NCBI GenBank assembly: GCA_023666975.1
Contig: JAMPAW010000098.1
Location: forward strand, 1 to 12,505
Length of the DNA: 12,505 bases
Direction: 5' to 3'
Origin: Clostridium sp.
Lineage (GTDB): Bacteria > Bacillota_A > Clostridia > Lachnospirales > Lachnospiraceae
Part shown: one piece after another, positions 1-6,374 of the stretch
How positions within the stretch are numbered: the first letter of the stretch is position 1
How the letters are laid out: the number at the start of each line of letters is the position of its first letter
Position numbers and translations under genes: made by a program
Notes under the pieces: model-generated
The model's input: the letters and a program-made list of their open reading frames with translations, nothing else
Told to the model about the DNA's origin: nothing
Databases searched by the model: none

Positions 1-65
1 AAATGATTTCCATTAGAAATATTCATGATAGAATCGAAATTTTGGCGAAGGCAGATAAATCATAA
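1..65 (+). CDS. C-terminal tail of an upstream gene (partial)
   Basis: An open frame enters from the left edge and ends at a TAA at 63-65, encoding about 20 visible residues ending in ILAKADKS. Its AT-rich codon use matches the immunity-type genes that follow, so it is probably the end of another array member. An internal ATG at 3-5 exists, but a 20-codon gene there is unlikely. Nothing about function can be read from so short a piece. Confidence 0.35.
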   Translation, partial: MISIRNIHDRIEILAKADKS

Positions 66-119
66 TGAAGAAAGCATCATAAAATGATTAATAGAATGAT
101 ATGGAAAGAGGTAGGAATC

Positions 120-407
120 ATGAATATAGAGTATATTACATATCCAACTGATTTGAATAAAATAGAAGATATCAAAAACGATAATATTGATGTTATTGTT
201 GGACTAGATAATGGAAAGACGTATACGCTTGTTGTGACTACACCACAAAATTACTATTGGTATATGGAAAAAGAGGGATTAGAGTATATTCCAGCAGCTC
301 CTCCTGATATTATTGTGAAAGAATTGCGTCAGGATATTATCGAAAGAGCAATACAGGACTTTTGTCAAAATGAAGGATATTTTCTCATTAAGTACGCAGA
401 GATGTAG
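120..407 (+). CDS. small conserved hypothetical protein, probable orphan immunity protein
   Basis: This encodes a soluble 95-residue acidic protein. I chose the ATG at 120 over the upstream in-frame ATG at 84 because a Shine-Dalgarno (AGAGGTAGGA, from 107) sits just before it and because the protein then begins MNIEYITYP. Visible features are an early acidic stretch, a beta-rich centre (VGLDNGKTYTLVVTTPQNYY), a proline turn (YIPAAPPDIIV) and a final helix. There is no signal peptide, membrane segment or catalytic motif. The layout resembles short conserved proteins of about 95 residues in Firmicute toxin/immunity clusters, but I cannot name the family. It is the first complete gene of the array, and immunity function is inferred from position only. 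Confidence 0.6.
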   Translation: MNIEYITYPTDLNKIEDIKNDNIDVIVGLDNGKTYTLVVTTPQNYYWYMEKEGLEYIPAAPPDIIVKELRQDIIERAIQDFCQNEGYFLIKYAEM

Positions 408-558
408 AAACTATAGTTATGGCATTAAAAGTAGGGTGGTTATCTTCGTATTGGAAGGTGGCAGTGAATTATCGGTTATGGGTGTTTTGAACAGTGAATA
501 TAAAGTCATTAGAGAAAATGCAGAAAAAATGATGAAAAAGATTCTGACCAATAAATGA
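408..558 (+). pseudogene. remnant: 3' tail of a HEAT-type immunity gene
   Basis: The last 24 codons of this frame (from LNSEYKVIRENA to the stop at 556-558) are nearly identical to the end of the HEAT-like gene at 1574-2377. The DNA match runs past both stop codons. The stretch between the previous gene's stop and the match (408-484) does not resemble the HEAT protein in any frame. The only ATG that opens the frame (370) lies inside the preceding gene and has no ribosome binding site. It is best read as the fossil end of a second HEAT-type immunity gene whose body was lost or replaced, not as a functional 62-residue protein. Confidence 0.65.
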
Positions 559-569
559 GTTGCATGGTG
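485..569 (+). repeat. direct repeat, copy 1 (HEAT gene 3' end)
   Basis: These 85 bp match 2304-2388 in the same orientation with three mismatches that I can count, including one just after the stop codon. The match begins at TTTTGAACAGTGAA and ends at GCATGGTG, 11 bases beyond the stop. The copies are 1,819 bp apart. Recombination between them would delete the DUF4259-type gene and most of the HEAT gene. Confidence 0.9.
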
Positions 570-616
570 GTAGAAAGGAGGAGCATGGCTGTGTCAATAT
601 TGCTATGCAAATAGAT

Positions 617-1459
617 ATGGGAACATGGGGAACCGGTTTATATCAAAATGATACCAGTGCGGATGTAAAGGATGATTATATCAGCAAGTTAAAAGCTGGA
701 AAGAGTGACGAGGAGGCTTTGGCAGAGATTCTTACAGAATATAAAGAGGAGCAGGAGGATATTGACTGTAAATATGATTTCTTTTTGGGGCTGGCAGATG
801 TTTTGTGGGAAAAGGGAAGATTGACGGAAGAAATAAAGGAAACGGCGTTAAGATTTTTGGAAGAAGATAAGGAAGCCGAGCGGTGGGATTCTAAAAAGAG
901 CAGAAAAGCAAGGATTGCCGTATTGGATAAATTAGAAAAGAAACTCAATAGTGAAATGCCGCCCAGAAAAAAAGTGTCAATTCACAAACCGTATATTATG
1001 GGGTGGGAAAAAGGAGATGTGTATTATTTTCAAATAAAAGAAAGTATAGCCGGATATGAGCAATATATTGGCTGGTATGCATTGTTTTATATTGACAAAA
1101 TTTATTTGAAAGATTGGTATGTACGGGGAGTGGAAGATGAAGTAGCAAGCACATATTTCTTTTTAAGGAAGGACAGACCTAAAAATGCAGAGGATATTTT
1201 GGAATCCAGGAATATTTGTTTTTTAAAAAGTGATTTAGGAAACAGGTATAATGTACATATTCATGAAACTTCGAGGAAAAGCCGCCCCAAAGATTTAACA
1301 TATCTTGGAAAATGTAATAAGTTCCAATATCCGTCGAATGATATATCGGACAACACATGTTTCTTTTGGAGTAAATATATTTATGAAAGAGATATTTTAT
1401 GGGGTTATGAATTTCAATTGAAATATGAACAGGAATGTAAAGGCACAATCGATTCCTGA
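617..1459 (+). CDS. DUF4259-type protein, probable immunity protein
   Basis: The 280-residue product opens with MGTWGTGLYQNDTSAD, the hallmark start of DUF4259 proteins (MGxWGxGxxxND), followed by a helical acidic segment (about residues 15-115). A C-terminal half of about 160 residues is rich in Tyr, Trp and Phe and is likely beta. No signal or membrane segment is seen. DUF4259 proteins often occur in Firmicutes near polymorphic toxins, but their biochemical role is not established. The start is awkward: the family motif begins at the ATG at 617, with another in-frame ATG at 605, and neither has a Shine-Dalgarno. A strong AAAGGAGG (574-581) instead serves an ATG at 585 in another frame, which stops at 612-614. 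Translation may therefore be coupled or reinitiated. Confidence 0.7.
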   Translation: MGTWGTGLYQNDTSADVKDDYISKLKAGKSDEEALAEILTEYKEEQEDIDCKYDFFLGLADVLWEKGRLTEEIKETALRFLEEDKEAERWDSKKSRKARIAVLDKLEKKLNSEMPPRKKVSIHKPYIMGWEKGDVYYFQIKESIAGYEQYIGWYALFYIDKIYLKDWYVRGVEDEVASTYFFLRKDRPKNAEDILESRNICFLKSDLGNRYNVHIHETSRKSRPKDLTYLGKCNKFQYPSNDISDNTCFFWSKYIYERDILWGYEFQLKYEQECKGTIDS

Positions 1460-1573
1460 TTCAAGTATAATAGACCCATATAATCCGCAATGAGGTTACG
1501 AATAAAGAAACTAAAATTATAATTTATACGTTGGACACTAAAATAATATTAAGGGAATCGAAGGGTTATAAAG
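1460..1573. other. intergenic gap upstream of the HEAT-like gene
   Basis: This AT-rich spacer has a TATAAT at 1518-1523 that could be a -10 element, but only a weak -35-like TTACGA at 1496-1501 (16-bp spacer). An AAGGG at 1561-1565 is the ribosome binding site of the next gene. No hairpin with a T-run was seen after the DUF4259-type gene. Confidence 0.3.
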
Positions 1574-2377
1574 ATGAAAAAGATAGATTTAGATAGAAAA
1601 ATATCAACAGAAGACACTTCAGAAATATATTTGAACCAAATCCAACCATATATTACAAAAGCAGATGAAGATGTTATGAATTGTTATTCAACTAAAAAAT
1701 ATTTGGAGGAGATAGTACCACAATTATCTGATAGAGATTTATGTTTAGTAATCCAACTTATACATGAGATTAATAAGGCGGGATGTCACGTATTGTTTAT
1801 GTACAGAATCGATTCGCTGGAAACGGATGAAATTATAAGAATAACACCAATCCTTATAAATTATATAGACCATTTTGAACGTTTGTCAACTAATTTTTCA
1901 ATAATTATTAATCTTGGGAGACAGGGTAATTATCAGGCAACCGATCTTTTGATAAAAGAATTTAAAAAACCTAATATATACAAAAAAGAAATAACGGACG
2001 AAATGACAGATCATCAAAAATCCGTGGCATGGAATACTTCAAGGAGATGGGCTGTTTCAAATGCATTATTGCAAATTAGAGACAAATCAAGACTGGATGA
2101 TTATATAGAATTTGCTTATAACAGTGATACAAGAAAGGACTGTCTCATCATAGCTGATTTAGTAGGTAAGTTTAAGTGTCAGAAAAGTTATGATTGTTTA
2201 ATTGATCTATTATCCGATGAAGATTACAAGTTACAGTCATCAGCATTGGGGGCGTTGAAAGGTTTTTACAAATATGACGGTATTGAAGAACATATCCGTC
2301 CTTTTTTGAACAGTGAATATAAAGTCATTAGAGAAAATGCAGGAAAAATAATGAAAAAGATTCTGACCAATAAATGA
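1574..2377 (+). CDS. HEAT-repeat-like solenoid protein, probable immunity protein
   Basis: This encodes a 267-residue, almost wholly helical soluble protein. The C-terminal portion (about residues 155-262) has the cadence of HEAT repeats, with paired amphipathic helices such as YDCLIDLLSDEDYKLQSSAL and then IRPFLNSEYKVIRENAGKIM. The N-terminal 150 residues are helical and less regular. HEAT-like solenoids bind proteins and are a recurrent fold among immunity proteins of polymorphic toxins; that role is inferred here from the array. The ATG at 1574 follows AAGGG with an 8-base spacer. Its 3' end is duplicated at 485-569, so at least two relatives once stood in the array. Confidence 0.7.
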   Translation: MKKIDLDRKISTEDTSEIYLNQIQPYITKADEDVMNCYSTKKYLEEIVPQLSDRDLCLVIQLIHEINKAGCHVLFMYRIDSLETDEIIRITPILINYIDHFERLSTNFSIIINLGRQGNYQATDLLIKEFKKPNIYKKEITDEMTDHQKSVAWNTSRRWAVSNALLQIRDKSRLDDYIEFAYNSDTRKDCLIIADLVGKFKCQKSYDCLIDLLSDEDYKLQSSALGALKGFYKYDGIEEHIRPFLNSEYKVIRENAGKIMKKILTNK

Positions 2378-2388
2378 GCTGCATGGTG
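2304..2388 (+). repeat. direct repeat, copy 2 (HEAT gene 3' end)
   Basis: This is the partner of the repeat at 485-569. It covers the last 24 codons of the intact HEAT-like gene and 11 bases after its stop. Two mismatches lie in the coding part (GCAGGA versus GCAGAA, ATA versus ATG) and one follows the stop codon. Confidence 0.9.
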
Positions 2389-2453
2389 AATATTTACATT
2401 TAAAATATATGGGAATGATATGAGTTTTGTAGCATGGCTTGAGGAGATATTTT

Positions 2454-2753
2454 ATGAGAATTAATTGCTTTTATGATGAGGATATGGAGTATGCGGATAT
2501 AGTATATATTCCGGATATGGTAATGGATGTAGAAAAGGTACAAAATGATTTCTTTCAATGGCTGTTTGACAAAAATAATGACCACCAGTATTGGATTGTT
2601 ATTAATGGCGAAAAGAAAGCTTGTAAATATGGAACACAAGCATTTATAGAATGGATTAATAATACAGTTTTATCAGAAGAGATTGAGAAGTCCTATGTAA
2701 TAAGAGAAAATTCAAAAGTATGGGATTTGAATAATAAAAGTTTGGTATTTTAA
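2454..2753 (+). CDS. small hypothetical protein, probable orphan immunity protein
   Basis: This encodes a 99-residue soluble acidic protein starting MRINCFYDEDMEYADIVY. The ATG at 2454 is chosen because AGGAG at 2442-2446 lies 7 bases before it; an upstream in-frame TTG at 2439 has no such site. It shows an N-terminal beta-like segment, a central helix (VQNDFFQWLFDKNNDHQYW), a short hairpin (IVINGEKKACKYG) and a final helical region with many Asn and Lys. I recognise no named family. Size, composition and position directly before Rhs debris suggest an orphan immunity gene. Confidence 0.6.
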   Translation: MRINCFYDEDMEYADIVYIPDMVMDVEKVQNDFFQWLFDKNNDHQYWIVINGEKKACKYGTQAFIEWINNTVLSEEIEKSYVIRENSKVWDLNNKSLVF

Positions 2754-2814
2754 TAGGGGTAAATCTATTCGTGTTTAGAAGAAATAAGGCAATAGGTGAT
2801 ATGACCGGAAATAG

Positions 2815-3048
2815 GGATTTGAGGGAAGTTTGTTTACTCAGCTTGTAAGCGAGACAACTGAAAACGGAACCACAACCTTTGCCTATGATGCAAACGGCAA
2901 TTTACTCCATATAGGAAGTCTATACCTATGACTTGTATAATCGCCTTACTTCCCATGCGCAGGGAGAGGCAAAAGAAACCTATACCAAAGACAGCGATGG
3001 AAATATTCAACAAACTCTACAATGGATAATTGACTATTTTGGCTTGAA
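2815..3048 (+). pseudogene. decayed Rhs / YD-repeat protein fragment
   Basis: Two frames together encode recognisable YD-repeat sequence. Frame one (about 2815-2928) reads TTFAYDANGNLLHIG and then stops at the TGA at 2929-2931. Frame two, open from about 2921, resumes with YTYDLYNRLTSHAQGEAKET and continues to TKDSDGN. The pattern (F/Y)xYDxxGNL followed by YxYDxxNRLT is diagnostic of Rhs/wapA shell repeats, which encapsulate C-terminal toxins. Here there is an internal frameshift, no start codon, no DPxGxxDG-type core boundary and no toxin domain. It is a fossil of the carrier to which the surrounding immunity genes probably belonged. Its codon use is less AT-biased than its neighbours', as expected for an Rhs core. 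Confidence 0.85.
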
Positions 3049-3059
3049 TAGGGGGTGTA

Positions 3060-3488
3060 ATGATGAATGAGTGGAATAATATAGATTCTGAAAAAGATAT
3101 TGATAGCCTTATGAAAATATATGATAATTTTGAGGATAGCATTATTGTAAAATTTGAGTTTGTCAGTGGAAATTATATTGATGACAACTTAGAACAACAT
3201 GAATTTGATGCAAATAACTTACTGGTATTATTTCAAAGGATGGATAAAAATCCGTTTTCAATAGAAATTATGTTTGAAATGACTAAAAAAATAAATTTTT
3301 ATGCTCCTGTTCAAGGGGATGAGGATTATAATCTTGCAGATATTGATTATGCTAAAATTGTTAAAGATGCTAGATATTTTTATTGGACTATGTGGAGAGA
3401 ATTTAATCCTTTCAATGCAGATTATTTAAATTATAATGATTTTACGTTAATTCAATCAAAAAAAGTAAAGTGGAGAATTGTTTCTTGA
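3060..3488 (+). CDS. conserved hypothetical protein, probable immunity protein
   Basis: This encodes a 142-residue soluble acidic protein beginning MMNEWNNIDSEKDIDSLMKI. The ATG at 3060 follows AGGGGGTG with a short spacer; the ATG at 3063 is an equally possible start. Features are an N-terminal helix, then beta strands (IIVKFEFVSGNYIDD, LLVLFQRMDKNPFSIEIMFE), a loop, aromatic-rich DARYFYWTMW and a closing strand (LIQSKKVKWRIV). This order, with the phrase FQRxxxNPxxIE, recurs in uncharacterised Firmicute proteins near toxin loci, though I cannot give a Pfam name with confidence. It lies directly after the Rhs fragment, the classic place for an immunity gene. Confidence 0.65.
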   Translation: MMNEWNNIDSEKDIDSLMKIYDNFEDSIIVKFEFVSGNYIDDNLEQHEFDANNLLVLFQRMDKNPFSIEIMFEMTKKINFYAPVQGDEDYNLADIDYAKIVKDARYFYWTMWREFNPFNADYLNYNDFTLIQSKKVKWRIVS

Positions 3489-3492
3489 TAAA

Positions 3493-3567
3493 ATATGGAT
3501 ATGGTGGTCATGAGGATACCCACCTGCTGCTGATGGATGAGCAGGGAACGGTAACGGGCATCTAACG
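3493..3567 (+). pseudogene. possible second Rhs scrap
   Basis: One frame reads YGYGGHEDTHLLLMDEQGTV and then TGI before a TAA at about 3564-3566; past the stop the same frame gives RYG. The look (LLxDxQGTVTGIxRYG) and the GC-richer codons (CTG, GGC, CAG) fit a small piece of Rhs core better than an immunity gene. The piece is short and has no start, so the call is tentative. Confidence 0.35.
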
Positions 3568-3605
3568 CTATGGTGTATGGGTATAAGAGGAAGGAAGTTA
3601 AAGAT

Positions 3606-4007
3606 TTGAAGTATGATGATGTTATTGAATTGCTTTTAACAGAATTTCCAGAAATTGCAGTGCATCTTCAAGAAGAGGAATATTTGCAAGGAGTACCACA
3701 TTGTATATTTGGTATTTGTTTTGTCCCATTTGTTGAAGAGCTATGTGGTAATTCCAGGGAAGAAGTTCTATTAAAAGTTGGATTTTTTCTGGAAAAGCTA
3801 GAGACCTCTGCGGATGATAAAATCAAAGAATTAGTCAATGTATCTTTTTTAGAACCTTTTGTTTATGGGAATGAAAAAGAAGAAGTTATGTATTTACGAA
3901 GTTTTCTTGGGGAGGAGACAAAAAAAGATTTAGATTGTTGGTTAGAAGGAACAGTTGCACCTAATTTTGGACAACTAGGTGATCCATCGAAAGTAATAAA
4001 GCAGTGA
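3606..4007 (+). CDS. DUF7674-like protein, probable immunity protein
   Basis: This encodes about 133 residues, acidic, soluble and mostly helical. I favour the TTG at 3606 because AGGAAGG (3588-3594) lies at workable spacing and the protein then opens KYDDVIELLLTEFPEIAVHL, matching the N-terminal layout I associate with DUF7674 proteins (a helix, ELLxEFPE, then a phrase like LPHxxFG; here VPHCIFGICF at about 32-41). The alternative ATG at 3570 has no ribosome binding site and lies at the edge of the Rhs scrap. The segment KELVNVSFLEPF also fits that family. Function is unknown; immunity is inferred from the array. The stop is the TGA at 4005-4007. Confidence 0.6.
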   Translation: MKYDDVIELLLTEFPEIAVHLQEEEYLQGVPHCIFGICFVPFVEELCGNSREEVLLKVGFFLEKLETSADDKIKELVNVSFLEPFVYGNEKEEVMYLRSFLGEETKKDLDCWLEGTVAPNFGQLGDPSKVIKQ

Positions 4008-4142
4008 GAGCGAGATGATTTATTAGGTGAAGAAAAATATATAGGACAAATTAGAATTACAATGTTCCATTATTGTTGATGTCATCGGGTTGAGTGTAAC
4101 ATTGATGTTGATAAAGTCAAAAAGGATTCTAAGGAGTATTAC

Positions 4143-4796
4143 ATGGATAAATTAGATGTTTTTCTACACAGCAGGCAGTTTGCAGAAGTAGAAAAGATAT
4201 TGCTGGAAAACTTAAAAAAAGATACATATAATATTGATTTACTGTTAAAATTGGCGATGATAAAGTGGCAATTTGAAGAAGATGATGCGGCAGTAGAGTA
4301 TCTTGACCGAGTGATAGAAATAGAGCCATATAATTTTCATGCGATATGCATAAAGACATATTTAAGGTTTTATTATTATCATGAAATGCCAGAGATAGAA
4401 AAAATTGAGCATCATACATGGAATTCGGCATATGAAATGGCAGTTGCTTATTATATTATTTCTTGGAAATATCATTATAATGATGAAAAAGTCCATGATG
4501 AAATAAAATGGTTAAATAAATCCATTTTCATGTATCCAGATTTAGTTTATCCCTATGAACGGCTAGGTTATGCAAATGAGCGGATGCAGAGATACCAAGA
4601 TGCGGTTCGATGTTATAGGAATGCGGTAAAGCATGTGGTTTCTACTGAATTTTTTGGCACAGACTATATAAGCGCACAGGCATTTATTGATGAATATATT
4701 ACGGGAATAAAAATGTCAAGTCTTAATTATGATAACCTGTTAGAAGAATTTGAGGAAGCAGAAAAACGGAGTGAAATATATGAAGATATGAGGTAA
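4143..4796 (+). CDS. TPR-repeat protein, probable immunity protein
   Basis: This encodes a 217-residue soluble helical protein. Two TPR-like units are visible, around residues 30-63 (LLLKLAMIKWQFEEDDAAVE then YLDRVIEIEPYN) and 131-166 (YERLGYANERMQRYQDAVRC then YRNAVKHV). A Tyr-rich helical linker of about 65 residues lies between them and an acidic tail follows. The ATG at 4143 has AAGGAG (4130-4135) at 7 bases. TPR solenoids bind peptides or proteins. In this context, beside other small soluble immunity-like genes, binding and neutralising a toxin is plausible but not shown by the sequence. Confidence 0.65.
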   Translation: MDKLDVFLHSRQFAEVEKILLENLKKDTYNIDLLLKLAMIKWQFEEDDAAVEYLDRVIEIEPYNFHAICIKTYLRFYYYHEMPEIEKIEHHTWNSAYEMAVAYYIISWKYHYNDEKVHDEIKWLNKSIFMYPDLVYPYERLGYANERMQRYQDAVRCYRNAVKHVVSTEFFGTDYISAQAFIDEYITGIKMSSLNYDNLLEEFEEAEKRSEIYEDMR

Positions 4797-4805
4797 TGAG
4801 GATAA

Positions 4806-5036
4806 TATAAATGGATATGTTCAGCTGCATTAGGTATTGCTGAAGGTAAAAAATATTTTTGTTTGCCATGGATGTATACAAGTGTGATGGGTTATCAGGA
4901 ATATCGGAATAATCAGATATTTCAGGCTATTAAAAAAATTGGAGGTAATATTATTTTCCCTGTTGAAGGACTAAATAAAATTAGGTTTATACATGAAGAG
5001 GATGTATGCATAAGAAATATTAATGAAATTTTATAG
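4806..5036 (+). pseudogene. start-less ORF fragment, C-terminal end of a lost gene
   Basis: The 311-base gap between the TPR gene and the gene at 5108 holds a protein-like open frame without a proper start. It includes EGKKYFCLPWMYTSVMGYQE and QAIKKIGGNIIFPVEGLNKI and ends at the TAG at 5034-5036. Its composition matches the neighbours, and a strand-helix-strand pattern is suggested. The first internal ATG (4872) has no ribosome binding site and would discard the first third. I read it as the C-terminal part of a decayed immunity gene; the family is not recognised. Only the next gene's binding site (AAGGGGGT, about 5093-5100) follows before 5108. Confidence 0.45.
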
Positions 5037-5107
5037 GAAGCTTTATTATAAAGCGGAAACAAAGCAGAATAATAAGATTTTATTGTATAGGCAAGGGGGT
5101 TAAAGCC

Positions 5108-5539
5108 ATGGAGACACAATATTATGTTCAAAAAACCAGTTGGTGGATATACATAAAAATAGTAGCTGATGCAATTGATTATTATGATGTAAAAGATAAT
5201 GATAAAGAAAATATAATGCATATAGGAAAGGGATTGTGGATTAAATATTCAGATATCCCATTGATTAAAGGAGAATTATTTTCTGAAGATGATTTATTGT
5301 ATTTAATTAAAGGCATTGACATGGTAAAAGAACAAATTAGAATGAATAGTAAATTTAAAGAGACTGTAATTGTTATAAAAAGTTTACAATATAGTCCATG
5401 TGATTTTCAGGAGGAAGGATTAATAGCTGCAATGCTGCAATGGTCTGCACAATATTTTCAATTTGATTGTCCCAAGTTTAAGGTAGACTTTGATAAATTG
5501 AATAATAGATATGTGTTTGAGTTGGAAGAAAATGGATAA
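5108..5539 (+). CDS. hypothetical protein, probable orphan immunity protein
   Basis: This encodes a 143-residue soluble acidic protein starting METQYYVQKTSWWIYIKIVA. The ATG at 5108 is preceded by AAGGGGGT about 7 bases away. It has aromatic-rich N-terminal strands, a central helix (LLYLIKGIDMVKEQIRMNSK), a strand (ETVIVIKSLQYSP) and an EEGLIAAMLQW helix before a C-terminal strand (NNRYVFELEE). No family recognised and no catalytic signature. A well-placed ribosome binding site, an intact frame and only 51 bases to the next gene suggest it is expressed with its downstream neighbour. Confidence 0.65.
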   Translation: METQYYVQKTSWWIYIKIVADAIDYYDVKDNDKENIMHIGKGLWIKYSDIPLIKGELFSEDDLLYLIKGIDMVKEQIRMNSKFKETVIVIKSLQYSPCDFQEEGLIAAMLQWSAQYFQFDCPKFKVDFDKLNNRYVFELEENG

Positions 5540-5590
5540 TAGAAAGCTATGTACTATTTCTAAAACCCTTGCATAAAGGAGGCCGGTAAT

Positions 5591-5995
5591 ATGGAGTTAA
5601 ATATTAATTCACCACAATATTATTCAGATAAATTTGGTATAGATGATGAAATTTATCAGCTATGCCAGGAAATCTATCAATATTTTAAGGATAAAAGTTA
5701 TAGTGAATATATTAATACGATTGGAATTATACCAATCATTGCACCGAAAGAGGTGCTGGACAAGGGCTTATGCAAAAATGGAAAACACTGTGAGCTGAAA
5801 TATGGTTTTGCCAGCATTAGAAAAAGTATTGATTTTGAAAAATATGTTTCAGGCGATATGGAAAGGAAAAAAGAGTTAATTGCGAAATGTATTTTAGATG
5901 CAGTGAAATCAATTAAAACGAAAGGAAAAATTGATTTTGAAAGCTTTGAAATGGATTTCTCAGCATTTTGTAGAAATAATAATATCAGTTTATAA
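5591..5995 (+). CDS. conserved hypothetical protein, probable immunity protein
   Basis: This encodes a 134-residue soluble protein that opens MELNINSPQYYSDKFGIDDE, with helix QLCQEIYQYFKDKSYSEYIN, then IGIIPIIAPKEVLDKGL, a Cys/Lys-rich hairpin, YGFASIRKSIDFEKYV and two C-terminal helices. The ATG at 5591 has a near-perfect AAAGGAGG (5576-5583) at 7 bases. The motif order (opening NSPxYY, IGIxPII, YGFAS) recurs in Firmicute proteins found as immunity genes. It reminds me of an Imm44-type family, but I am not sure of the name. Role as a toxin-neutralising protein is inferred from resemblance and context. Confidence 0.65.
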   Translation: MELNINSPQYYSDKFGIDDEIYQLCQEIYQYFKDKSYSEYINTIGIIPIIAPKEVLDKGLCKNGKHCELKYGFASIRKSIDFEKYVSGDMERKKELIAKCILDAVKSIKTKGKIDFESFEMDFSAFCRNNNISL

Positions 5996-6043
5996 AAGTA
6001 TTCATCTATATTTAAGTTTATGCTTTGGGAGGATTAGAATAGT

Positions 6044-6214
6044 ATGAGATTCAAAGATATATATTCTTGTGTTGATAAGAACGATTTATTTATCCCTTCA
6101 AAAGAAGAACAGGAAAAATTAATAGCAGAAATGCTTTCCGTCTATACATCTGCAAAGGTTTTGCATTATTGTTGGACAGCATTCCGATGGAAAGAGTGTT
6201 TCGTAACAGGCTAG
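6044..6214 (+). CDS. small ORF, probably a truncated immunity gene
   Basis: This 56-codon frame begins MRFKDIYSCVDKNDLFIPSK and ends CWTAFRWKECFVTG. The ATG at 6044 has GGGAGGA (6027-6033) about 10 bases upstream, so translation is plausible. The first half looks like a normal N-terminus (strand, turn, helix EEQEKLIAEMLSVYT), but the protein is shorter than its array neighbours and ends without a clear domain. It is therefore most likely the start of a longer immunity protein cut by deletion or a nonsense change. Confidence 0.45.
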   Translation: MRFKDIYSCVDKNDLFIPSKEEQEKLIAEMLSVYTSAKVLHYCWTAFRWKECFVTG

Positions 6215-6227
6215 AAAGGAAACTTAC

Positions 6228-6374
6228 ATGGAGTGGGAAAAATTTAATTGTTGCCAACAGGAGCTCAAATTTAAAAAGATAAACAATGGATATCAGTGTG
6301 TATATTGCGGAAAATTTTTTAAAAGTGAATCAGTAGAGTATAGAGGGAAAAGTTTTGTTTCTTACGATTACTGA
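6228..6374 (+). CDS. small Cys-containing zinc-ribbon-like ORF
   Basis: This 48-codon frame begins MEWEKFNCCQQELKFKKINN and contains CVYCGKFF, the second half of a zinc-ribbon pattern. In the first knuckle only adjacent cysteines (residues 8 and 9) are present where CxxC would be expected. The ATG at 6228 has GAAAGGA (6214-6220) 7 bases before it. Its end overlaps the next gene's proposed TTG start by 20 bases. A single-base shift near the AAAA at 6348-6351 would join it to the next frame, so it may be the separated N-terminus of that protein. Confidence 0.45.
   Translation: MEWEKFNCCQQELKFKKINNGYQCVYCGKFFKSESVEYRGKSFVSYDY

Noticed and set aside
408..484. An alternative frame giving a protein-like stretch (SSYWKVAVNYRLW) after the first gene.
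   Set aside because: It is short, the first gene already has the expected family length, and no resemblance to the HEAT-like gene was found, so no extension or frameshift is claimed.
4005..4142. In-frame continuation from the DUF7674-like gene through two TGA codons into the TPR gene, suggesting readthrough or selenocysteine.
   Set aside because: The intervening sequence is short, no SECIS-like structure was noticed, and the TPR gene has its own good ribosome binding site and ATG.
6310..6325. AAAATTTTTTAAAA as a programmed frameshift site joining the Cys-containing ORF to the next gene.
   Set aside because: The required frame has a TAG at 6334-6336 between this run and the next gene, so a shift here would terminate; any shift must occur later.
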